Of a stretch of 48,948 nucleotides of DNA, positions 42,169-48,948 are shown in pieces. Position 1 is the first letter of the stretch, and each line of letters opens with the position of its first letter. Under the pieces are notes generated by a model. The model did not search any database. It was not told the DNA's origin and saw only the letters and a program-made list of their open reading frames with translations. This stretch comes from an uncultured Erysipelotrichaceae bacterium. Lineage in GTDB: Bacteria > Bacillota_I > Bacilli_A > RF39 > UBA660. The position numbers and the translations under genes are program-made. The stretch covers positions 1 to 48,948 of the forward strand of contig CADBUX010000010.1 in the NCBI GenBank assembly GCA_902797995.1, in the 5' to 3' direction.

Positions 42169-42264
42169 CTACGATTTTATTAAAACACATTTTATATATC
42201 CAATTATCAAATCATTAATAGTAGAATTATCATCTTTTTTAAAGGTTTCTTTAATATTAAACAT
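42169..42264 (-). CDS. 31-aa accessory peptide upstream of the recombinase
   Basis: A short gene encodes MFNIKETFKKDDNSTINDLI and IGYIKCVLIKS. AGAGGTGAA sits right before the ATG, better than for many neighbours. It resembles in position the small peptides found just before integrases in gut mobile elements; function unknown. It lies between the HTH gene and the recombinase on the same strand. Confidence 0.5.
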   Translation of the reverse strand: MFNIKETFKKDDNSTINDLIIGYIKCVLIKS

Positions 42265-42310
42265 ATTTCACCTCTTAAAAAATTCTATGATAATTTTTCC
42301 CATAATATTT

Positions 42311-42814
42311 TTATTCCTCCTCTTTTTTAAATTCCATTAATAATTTATTCATTTCTTTAAGTTCTTCATCAGTTGGTGTTTCACTTTTAATTAGTTGTCC
42401 ATTCCAATATTCATTACCACACTCATCTTTGTAATATATTTTATTTATATTACTTTTATTATATTGTTTAAAGTTTGGTTGAATACTAGAATTAAAGTTT
42501 TCTTTAATACCCTGTATCTTATTCTTTAATACATGGTCAAGTGTAATTGTACGTTTAGAATTATTAGTACTATCTTTTTCATAATTCAAATTAATATAAT
42601 TTAAAGAGGCAAGATGATTAATACTTTTAGATATTGTTTGTTTACTATATCCATGAATATTCATAAAATAACTATTTGTAGCCCAACAATATCCTTTATT
42701 CTTACACAAAGAAATTATGTGCAGTAATAATAACTTTTCTAAAGATGATATTCTACTATCACTTAATACCGATATTGGTATAATTGGATTTATAAATTCT
42801 TCCATAGTATCCAT
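42311..42814 (-). CDS. Helix-turn-helix protein of a mobile element
   Basis: The 167-aa protein has an N-terminal winged HTH: RISSLEKLLLLHIISLCKNK, CWATNSYFMNIHGYSKQTIS, KSINHLASLNYINLNY. This HTH_36 type is typical of plasmid and element replication or regulatory proteins. The C-terminal part (TPTDEELKEMNKLLMEFKK) is charged. It may regulate or help replicate the element. A perfect palindrome sits about 33 bases before its start. Confidence 0.7.
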   Translation of the reverse strand: MDTMEEFINPIIPISVLSDSRISSLEKLLLLHIISLCKNKGYCWATNSYFMNIHGYSKQTISKSINHLASLNYINLNYEKDSTNNSKRTITLDHVLKNKIQGIKENFNSSIQPNFKQYNKSNINKIYYKDECGNEYWNGQLIKSETPTDEELKEMNKLLMEFKKEEE

Positions 42815-42846
42815 TCTATAGAATCATACATAAAATATATCTTTAT

Positions 42847-42860
42847 AAAAGTGCACTTTT
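42847..42860. promoter_or_regulatory. 14-bp palindrome upstream of the HTH gene
   Basis: AAAAGTGCACTTTT is a perfect palindrome in the leader of the HTH gene and could be its operator. Confidence 0.35.
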
Positions 42861-42924
42861 ACATACTACTTCTCCTAGGTGTTTTCATCTTACATCAAAT
42901 AAAAATAAAAAGATATTGTACAAA

Positions 42925-42953
42925 AAAGAAAAAAGGAGTACAAACTGTACTCC
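42925..42953 (-). terminator. Terminator of the zinc-ribbon protein gene
   Basis: On the minus strand GGAGTACA pairs with TGTACTCC around GTT (42953-42935), followed by TTTTTTCTTTTTT. Confidence 0.9.
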
Positions 42954-42973
42954 CACTTCTATATCCTATTCTT

Positions 42974-44959
42974 TTATATATTCTTATAAGCCAACAACTT
43001 ACACATGAATATATCATCTAAAATAACAATTTTAGTATTAGTTATATTAGCAATATAATATAATTCTTGTTTCAATTGATCATGAAATCTTGCGGGACAT
43101 ATTGCACCAATTAATTCAACTCTTTTATCCCTACTCATAGTAACTATTTGTTGAATCATTTCTCTACTTTCTTTATCAGATAAATTTAAAATACCAGATT
43201 TTGTTTTACTTTTTGCAATTCCAACAAAATTATATTTTTTACCATCTTTATATGTTATTTTAAAATTAACATCTCCAAATTCTTGTCCTTGATGCGGACT
43301 AGGTCTATAATCTCCAAAGCCTACAAATAATTTCATTATACACAAGTCATCGGTTTTATCACACATGGAACAATTATCATTACTACATTTTTTACATTTT
43401 TCTTTTATTTTATCAAATTTGTTTAATATTTCTTTAATATTATCAACTTTTACTTCTAAAACAGGCTTAAAATCTTCTATTAATGATACATCAAAAATTT
43501 GACCATTTAAGTTTTTATGAACGTTCAAGTGATTATTCTCTATTATAAATGTTCCTTCTAATCTAATGTTAAAGTTAGTATATAATATATTATTAATTTC
43601 ATCAATAAATTCTTTCGTTGGAATCAACTTTAATAATTTCAAAATGTCATTAATATATATATTATGTCCTTCATCGCAAAAACAGCATTTTAATTCTTCA
43701 CCACAGTCTAAACAAACAACACTATCTCTTATTATTTTTAAATTAGAACTATTACATTTTGTACAATATAGTTTTGTTTCCTCTTCACATACTTCACAAA
43801 ATCCAAATAAAGATATATAAAATTTATTTTTTAACTTTTCATAAATATAAGAAATATTATCACTAATTATGAATGATGTTTCTCCAGAATTAATACTTGA
43901 AAATATGTTATAACATATTTTCTCAACAATTTTTTTTGATTCTTTATTATAATTAGTGTTAGCCAATATATTTTTTGACTGAAATATCTCTAATTCTCCA
44001 CAATTTTGAATGTCATTTAGATAATCTGTAATCTTATTAATACTATCTATACTCCAATTTCTAAATTGAGCAGCACTAACATTTCTAGTTAAATAAATTT
44101 TACCTGCATTGCAATTAATTCCAAGTGTACTTTTTGTATTATCATCCAATTGTTCATCCAAAAAGGTATTTGACATATCATAACTGCTTACATCATTTTG
44201 AAATATCCTTTTAGTTGATAATTTATCATCTGCAATCGTAATTTTTGCTACTTCTTCATCGTTTGCATCAGGCTTCACGAAGGTACCTTTCTTTATATTT
44301 CCATTAAAAACCTGATTTATAAGTTTTCTAGTTATTCTAATATTATATAATTGTGTTCCTAAAAATTTTGAAAATATATTCAATATTTTATTTTGAATAT
44401 CATTAGGACAATTCTTTACAGCTGTAAATTTATTTTCAAAATTGAGCCACACAAAACAGTCTTTTAATTCATAAACATAACTTGGTTCATCAGTTTCAGA
44501 TATGTATGTATATTTACTCAAATAAGTGAATGAAAATTCATATGTATTATTATTTATTTTAAGAATATCTTTTAATTTAAGATTCTTAAATTTAGAGTCT
44601 TCAAAATATTTTATTTCATTTAATCGTTCATTTATAAATGAAGTAGCGGATTTTATATCTATTATTTTTGTTGAGGAAGATATAAAACTAAATATAGTAA
44701 AACCAGGTTTAAGTCCATATCTAAACTGTTCATATGAAGAATCAATATCATCAGAATTTATTTTATTTGAATATTCAATTATTTTTATCAACTGATACCT
44801 ATTTAATTTTTTTAATAATTCAAAACAATCCTTTGATTCTATTTTTAATTCTTCTTTTATTATTTTATCTAATTCATTTTTTGGAATTTTATTAGTAATT
44901 AAATATCTTATACCTTCTAATCTAATTAATTCCAATTTTGTTCTATCATTTTTTTTCAT
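42974..44959 (-). CDS. Large zinc-ribbon protein with nuclease-like C-terminus, unknown family
   Basis: The 661-aa protein belongs to no family I recognise. Residues 1-380 are alpha/beta with no clear motif. Residues 388-428 hold two zinc ribbons (Cys388, 391, 399, 402 and Cys416, 419, 425/426, 428). A third Cys cluster lies at 522-540. The C-terminus from about 544 resembles an Mrr-like restriction fold: GQEFGDVNF (Asp563), then YNFVGIAKSKTKS (Lys583/585), an Ile-rich helix (REMIQQIVTMSRDKRVELIG) and a final KIVILDDIFMCKLL. The usual Glu/Gln before the Lys is Ala, so activity is doubtful. GGTGGTAAAG precedes the ATG. It follows the restriction operon but is behind a hairpin and has its own terminator. 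A defence role is inferred from position only. Confidence 0.6.
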   Translation of the reverse strand: MKKNDRTKLELIRLEGIRYLITNKIPKNELDKIIKEELKIESKDCFELLKKLNRYQLIKIIEYSNKINSDDIDSSYEQFRYGLKPGFTIFSFISSSTKIIDIKSATSFINERLNEIKYFEDSKFKNLKLKDILKINNNTYEFSFTYLSKYTYISETDEPSYVYELKDCFVWLNFENKFTAVKNCPNDIQNKILNIFSKFLGTQLYNIRITRKLINQVFNGNIKKGTFVKPDANDEEVAKITIADDKLSTKRIFQNDVSSYDMSNTFLDEQLDDNTKSTLGINCNAGKIYLTRNVSAAQFRNWSIDSINKITDYLNDIQNCGELEIFQSKNILANTNYNKESKKIVEKICYNIFSSINSGETSFIISDNISYIYEKLKNKFYISLFGFCEVCEEETKLYCTKCNSSNLKIIRDSVVCLDCGEELKCCFCDEGHNIYINDILKLLKLIPTKEFIDEINNILYTNFNIRLEGTFIIENNHLNVHKNLNGQIFDVSLIEDFKPVLEVKVDNIKEILNKFDKIKEKCKKCSNDNCSMCDKTDDLCIMKLFVGFGDYRPSPHQGQEFGDVNFKITYKDGKKYNFVGIAKSKTKSGILNLSDKESREMIQQIVTMSRDKRVELIGAICPARFHDQLKQELYYIANITNTKIVILDDIFMCKLLAYKNI

Positions 44960-44977
44960 TCTTTACCACCTACTACT

Positions 44978-45027
44978 AAAAAGAGCGCAATACAAAACTA
45001 TAAAGCCTGTACTAGCGCCTCTTTCTT
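44978..45027 (-). terminator. Hairpin after the DUF4268 gene
   Basis: On the minus strand AAAGAGGCGC, with a further paired AGTACA/TGTAT part, folds onto GCGCTCTTT and is followed by TTAG. One bulged base; the short U run makes it a modest terminator. Confidence 0.5.
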
Positions 45028-45055
45028 CTTTGATATATTATATCATCAAGTAATA

Positions 45056-45988
45056 TTATTTTAAATACTTTCTAAATGTGTTTTTGAATAATTCCACAGT
45101 ATTACTCATCCATTCAAATGCTTCATCCCAAGATTCCATATTTGGATCAACATCTAAATTAGATACTAATTTAATTCTAGAAGCCTTCTTACCTTCTAAA
45201 GCCATCCAATCAAGATTATGAGAAATAGCATTATTTATTTCATCTTTGTACTTTTCTAATGAATAATATAAATCCTTGTTATCATTAATATATAATTCAC
45301 AAGCAATCTCATGTTTTTTAGTATTATATGTTAAATCCAAATGGCAATCACTACTTCCAATAAAAATATTATACCAATGTTGTGGCAATGGTTTTATAAG
45401 TGAAAAACTAACTTTCTTTTCTTCACAATAATTTTTAAAATCTTCCCAAAAATTTAATTGAATTGTTGATGCATTACTCATATTTTTTGAAACATTCTTT
45501 CTAATTGCTTTTGCCCAATTGTTTGGTTTACTAACTATTTGAAACTTAGGTGCAATTTGTGAATCACCTATTTTCCATAGTTCTATTTGCACTAAGAATA
45601 TGTTTATGTGCTCATCAGAATGTTCATTTAACCAATCAACAGCTTGTTTATGTTCATCTCTAACATCCTTAACTATCCATATTTGAATATCAGCATCAAA
45701 ACCTGCTGAATAAACAATTACTTTCCCTAAATGGTCATGATTTGTCATTTCTAATTGATTTTCAATAATAATTGTTTTATCCGTTTCTTCTTCATGTGCT
45801 TTAATATCGACATTGTATCTACCTGTTGATGCTTCAGTCTCATCTACAGTAATATTAAATCCTAATTCCTCACTTAATAGTTTAATATTATTTTCTTTTG
45901 CTAGCCATTTTGTAAAATCAGTCGCCTCATTTTTCCAAACTTCACGTAAATTTGTTATTTTTTCTAATTTTCCCAAATTATAATTCAT
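45056..45988 (-). CDS. DUF4268 protein with PD-(D/E)xK-like N-terminus
   Basis: The 310-aa protein has a nuclease-like N-terminal domain: GRYNVDIKA (Asp61), TIIIENQLE (Glu76-x-Gln78), TNHDHLGKVIVYSAGFDAD, a layout like NucS/DUF91 endonucleases. The C-terminal half is DUF4268 (FWEDFKNYCEEKKVSFS, GSSDCHLDLTYNTKKHEIAC, LDWMALEGKKASRI). Such genes recur beside restriction and BREX-like loci. AGGAGGA precedes the ATG. It follows the specificity subunit by 11 bases, so it is part of the same operon. Confidence 0.8.
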   Translation of the reverse strand: MNYNLGKLEKITNLREVWKNEATDFTKWLAKENNIKLLSEELGFNITVDETEASTGRYNVDIKAHEEETDKTIIIENQLEMTNHDHLGKVIVYSAGFDADIQIWIVKDVRDEHKQAVDWLNEHSDEHINIFLVQIELWKIGDSQIAPKFQIVSKPNNWAKAIRKNVSKNMSNASTIQLNFWEDFKNYCEEKKVSFSLIKPLPQHWYNIFIGSSDCHLDLTYNTKKHEIACELYINDNKDLYYSLEKYKDEINNAISHNLDWMALEGKKASRIKLVSNLDVDPNMESWDEAFEWMSNTVELFKNTFRKYLK

Positions 45989-45999
45989 TACTTATCCTC

Positions 46000-46986
46000 C
46001 TATAAAATATCACCATAAGGCAAATCTTTAATATATTTTTCCATATATTTCCAATCAGGAATAAATCCATTATCTGATAAAAGAGTTTTTGTATCAATTA
46101 TTGGATTATTTGAAGAATCACATAATATTGGAAGCTTTATTAGTTCATCAGCTAAACGTTCTTGGGATAATTTTCTACCATAACTGTATTTATATTTAAA
46201 TGTATTCATAACTGTAGTAATAAAAATAGCAGTATATGTATTAAACTCATTAAATTTAGGAATTAATATTCCACAGTCAGTATTGGCATTAAATGGGTAA
46301 TCATGATATGAAACATACCCAGTACCTACACCATTAAATGAAGCAGTTAAGCAATTAATATATTTTGGTGAAACATTTCCATAATATGCAATTCCTTGAT
46401 TTTTATCTGTCGCAGAAACAATAGGTACTAATCCAGGCTCAATTTCATTTAAAGAAGTAATAGTCCCTCTTTCTATATCAAATAGCTTACTAATTTTAAA
46501 ATATTCCCATTTTTGAAAAGTAAAATTTGAGCAATCACTTATATTGTTATTAGTCTGTGGTAATAATAATTCTCCTTCATCAACCCATTCTGGAAATTCA
46601 TCTGGGACCTCAATATCTTGAATATATTTATTTACTTCTCTACCAAACGCAGAAAATTTAAATCTATTTTCTCTTAAAACATAGCAATAAAACCATTTTT
46701 GTATCTCTGACATATATTTCTTTGGTCTCAAAACATCAACATTTTGCGCAGTAACAAAATCCTCATCTTGAACAAACGCTGACAAAAGATATGAACCTCC
46801 AAGTGGAACCGTAATATCTCCTTTTTTAAATATTTTTACATTTTTGTCTGGAATAATTCTACCAACTACACCATTATTATTAGAATTTCTTGAGACAAAA
46901 TTAATACCATTCTCATCTATTTGTTGTTTATCAAAATCTAATTTACTACCAGTATAAATATAAAATAAATCACTTAACTTTGCCAT
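46000..46986 (-). CDS. Restriction-modification specificity subunit (S / BcgIB-like)
   Basis: The 328-aa protein has two target-recognition halves: MAKLSDLFYIYTGSKLDFDK with DENGINFVSRNSNNNGVVG, and WEYFKISKLFDIERGTITS with VPIVSATDKNQGIAYYGN. Each is followed by a conserved helix region. This is the HsdS fold that sets the DNA sequence recognised. Its size is close to BcgI B (341). GGAGGAA lies before the ATG. It overlaps the methylase gene by 13 bases. Confidence 0.85.
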   Translation of the reverse strand: MAKLSDLFYIYTGSKLDFDKQQIDENGINFVSRNSNNNGVVGRIIPDKNVKIFKKGDITVPLGGSYLLSAFVQDEDFVTAQNVDVLRPKKYMSEIQKWFYCYVLRENRFKFSAFGREVNKYIQDIEVPDEFPEWVDEGELLLPQTNNNISDCSNFTFQKWEYFKISKLFDIERGTITSLNEIEPGLVPIVSATDKNQGIAYYGNVSPKYINCLTASFNGVGTGYVSYHDYPFNANTDCGILIPKFNEFNTYTAIFITTVMNTFKYKYSYGRKLSQERLADELIKLPILCDSSNNPIIDTKTLLSDNGFIPDWKYMEKYIKDLPYGDIL

Positions 46987-48782
46987 ATGTTTCCTCCGTT
47001 TGCAATTTTATATCCAAGATATTCATTAATTACTTTTTGAAAATCATATTTATTAAGTTTTGAATAGTCAGTTTCCATATATGCTTCAGCAAGCCATTCA
47101 TCATTTGGACCGACTTTTTTTACTACAGATAATCCAACTTCAGTTTTTCGTTCTCTATAAAGTTGCAACCATTTACTTTCAATTTTATTCCATATACCCG
47201 GTTCTCGTTCTAATCTACCAAGATTTTTTCTTTTTATAAACCCATCATCTTTAAAATATCCAAAGAATGTTTCTTTAATTGGAGCATTTTCATGTCTAAC
47301 ACCTAAATTAAATACCATGCAGCATGCTACGGCATTTGCACCTGGATAAAACATATCTGCAGGTAATGAAAATACTGCATCTAATGTATGTTCCTCTAAC
47401 ATTTTCTTTTTAAAATATTGTAAATCCGCTGATGCACCTATAGCACATTGCATCGGTAATAGAACAGCTAGTTTTCCAGTTTTAACTTTTGAAGCAATAT
47501 AATATACATAATGAAACCCTTTAGATGGATCTGTGGTTACTTTTGAATTCCATGTTTCTACATATTTAGGATTGCAATGTTTTCTTTGCCCATTATAGGG
47601 TGGATTCATTAACACTACATTTATACCTGCATCAGTATAATTATCTTCAGAAAAACATGAACCCTGAATGATATTTGAATTACCATCACCATGAATTAAC
47701 ATGTTAGTCGTTGATAATCCAAATGCTGTTTCTTCATACTCAATTCCATATATTTGTTTTTGCTTAACATGGTTTCTTTGTTCCTCTGTATCACAATCAT
47801 CTAATGCATCAGTTAAAGCTCTCACCAAAAATGCCCCGGAACCACAACATGGGTCTAAAACAACAGAATTCCTATTAACACCAGTAACTCTGCACATAAA
47901 ATGTACAATATGATCTGGAGTAAAAGCTTGATTTTTATCTGTCTTACCTACATATTTATTAAAAGTTGTAAAGAATAAATTTAATAAATCTTGCCCCATA
48001 GTACTTTTATCATTAATAGAAGGAAGTATATCTTTTTTAACATGGTTTAAAATATCTTGAAATTCAGAATCTTTTAATTCTCGTACATCCTGAGAGTTTA
48101 AAACCTTAGTCTTTAAAATACTTAACTTATAAGCCTTATTTAAATCTTTTTCTAATAAGTTAGTCAATTTACTTTCAACCCCTGCAATTATTTGAGCAGT
48201 AGATAAATTTTCATAAATTAATCCATTTTTTAATGCCAAAAGACAGGTGCCTACAAATTGGCTTCTTATTTTTTCATTAATACCATACTTATGTAATAGT
48301 TCATTTAAACTATATGTATTTTGTATTAATGTCAATTTATCATTTGTTGTTCCATAATAAATATCAAAATATTCATCAAAAGTTTTAATTATTCTTTCAT
48401 TTTTTTGATAATTTTCTAAAGAAATTACATCATTAATATTGTACCACACATATATTTCATCTTTGCTTGTACTAGCTAATATCGCAACAATTTGATTATT
48501 ATTCAATTCTCTTTCAAAATTAATATAATTTTGTAACTGAATTAAGCCATTTTTTAAATCTGCTCCATTTAAATTTTGCTTTGTTTCAATTAGAATTGAC
48601 AATTTATCATTTTCAAATCTAATATCCAAGTCTTTATACATTCTTTTTGCATCTTCAGATAAATAATCTAAATAATTTTTTCCAATTGCTTCTAGACCTT
48701 TCTTATAACTATATTCATCATTTTCTATATTACTTTTTAAATATTTTCTTCCAATTTTAGAAATAATATCTGCTCTTTTCAT
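46974..48782 (-). CDS. BcgI-like fused restriction-methylation subunit (N6-adenine MTase)
   Basis: The 602-aa protein contains an N6_Mtase domain: motif I LDPCCGSGAFLVRAL, then IYGIEYEETAFGLSTTNMLI, motif IV VLMNPPYNGQ and SLPADMFYPGANAVACCMVF. The first 110 residues (DLDIRFENDKLSILIETKQN, with Asp53, Glu66 and Lys68) look like a PD-(D/E)xK nuclease. Both activities in one chain of about 600 residues with a separate S subunit matches the type IIB/IIG BcgI architecture (A chain 637 aa) rather than classic type I. AGGAGTG before the ATG lies at the end of the RHH gene. No separate HsdR is seen in the window. Confidence 0.87.
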   Translation of the reverse strand: MKRADIISKIGRKYLKSNIENDEYSYKKGLEAIGKNYLDYLSEDAKRMYKDLDIRFENDKLSILIETKQNLNGADLKNGLIQLQNYINFERELNNNQIVAILASTSKDEIYVWYNINDVISLENYQKNERIIKTFDEYFDIYYGTTNDKLTLIQNTYSLNELLHKYGINEKIRSQFVGTCLLALKNGLIYENLSTAQIIAGVESKLTNLLEKDLNKAYKLSILKTKVLNSQDVRELKDSEFQDILNHVKKDILPSINDKSTMGQDLLNLFFTTFNKYVGKTDKNQAFTPDHIVHFMCRVTGVNRNSVVLDPCCGSGAFLVRALTDALDDCDTEEQRNHVKQKQIYGIEYEETAFGLSTTNMLIHGDGNSNIIQGSCFSEDNYTDAGINVVLMNPPYNGQRKHCNPKYVETWNSKVTTDPSKGFHYVYYIASKVKTGKLAVLLPMQCAIGASADLQYFKKKMLEEHTLDAVFSLPADMFYPGANAVACCMVFNLGVRHENAPIKETFFGYFKDDGFIKRKNLGRLEREPGIWNKIESKWLQLYRERKTEVGLSVVKKVGPNDEWLAEAYMETDYSKLNKYDFQKVINEYLGYKIANGGNIWQS

Positions 48783-48784
48783 TT

Positions 48785-48948
48785 TTATTCACTCCTACTA
48801 CTTTTACTAACTTTTTCTTCTATAGCTTCTAAAACAAATTTGTTTATACTGTATCCTCTCTCATCTTCCTTTTTTGAATTAACTATTCTTCTAATTATTT
48901 TAAATAAATCTTTAGGAATTCTTAAAGGAATTGGAACTCTTTCCTCTT
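48785..48948 (-). CDS. Ribbon-helix-helix DNA-binding protein, C-terminal part (cut by window edge)
   Basis: The visible 54 residues, EERVPIPLRIPKDLFKIIRR then IVNSKKEDERGYSINKFVLE and AIEEKVSKS, fit an Arc/CopG ribbon-helix-helix: a basic strand, a helix and a second helix after SINKFV. It ends two bases before the methylase ATG, so it is the upstream gene of the restriction operon and a plausible autoregulator, in the place of a C protein. The start lies outside the window. Confidence 0.72.
   Translation of the reverse strand, partial: EERVPIPLRIPKDLFKIIRRIVNSKKEDERGYSINKFVLEAIEEKVSKSSRSE

Larger units (their letters stand above)
37220..48948. mobile_element. Integrative element with serine recombinase and defence genes (left part)
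   Basis: The interval begins where the amidase is cut. It contains a large serine recombinase at 40507-42093, an HTH protein, a restriction-modification operon and a recurring 27-bp dyad absent from the chromosomal part. The right end is outside the window, so size, second junction and core dinucleotide cannot be given. No conjugation gene is visible so far. Confidence 0.7.

Overview
The window is a very AT-rich stretch of a Bacillota chromosome, most likely an uncultured, anaerobic, spore-forming gut member of the Bacilli/Erysipelotrichia type (inference). Markers: Bacillus-type helicase loaders DnaB and DnaI, the forespore sigma factor SigG, a YlmC/YmxH PRC-barrel protein, a SleB-like hydrolase, LysM amidases, a serS T-box, a CIRCE-type operator and two oxygen-sensitive class III ribonucleotide reductases. 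Most genes lie on the minus strand.

Bases 1-37219 are chromosomal. In order: a U32 peptidase start, a DUF1540 protein and a shrunken NifS-like protein; a lipoprotein; dnaB and ylmC; an overlapping YfhO / GT2 / GtrA operon for surface-polymer glycosylation; sigG and rsmI, the latter with a perfect 42-bp in-frame tandem duplication; a compact locus at 8.9-9.2 kb that looks like a type I toxin-antitoxin; mutS; a zinc-ribbon membrane protein; a T-box controlled DUF1653-serS operon; dnaI; a class III RNR operon whose glycyl-radical tail is a separate 51-aa gene; a second, conventional nrdD-nrdG-dut operon divergent from a Crp/Fnr regulator; a ZIP transporter; CIRCE-controlled hsp20; a LysM amidase; an FtsX-type ABC exporter divergent from tetR and a short FNT-family transporter; trpS; a small UvrD-like helicase; mscL; tRNA-Trp; a SleB-like hydrolase; and the 3' remnant of a second LysM amidase.

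From about 37220 to the window end lies an accessory element, apparently inserted into that amidase: only its C-terminal part remains and the reading frame stops at the junction. The element carries a TPR protein, a UPF0158 protein, an AAA/DUF4143 ATPase, a large serine recombinase (the probable integrase), a 31-aa peptide, an HTH protein, a large zinc-ribbon protein with a nuclease-like C-terminus, and an operon of RHH regulator, BcgI-like restriction-methylase, specificity subunit and DUF4268 nuclease-like protein. The far end is outside the window.

The most interesting items are: (1) the candidate type I toxin-antitoxin at 8907-9215, a 25-aa membrane peptide with a sequestered ribosome site and a convergent antisense promoter; (2) a family of about ten 27-bp imperfect palindromes in the element's intergenic DNA, whose arms change in a compensatory way around a conserved centre; (3) the split anaerobic RNR; (4) the zinc-ribbon protein beside the restriction system; and (5) a palindrome placed to activate nrdD-nrdG-dut while repressing its own Crp/Fnr regulator.
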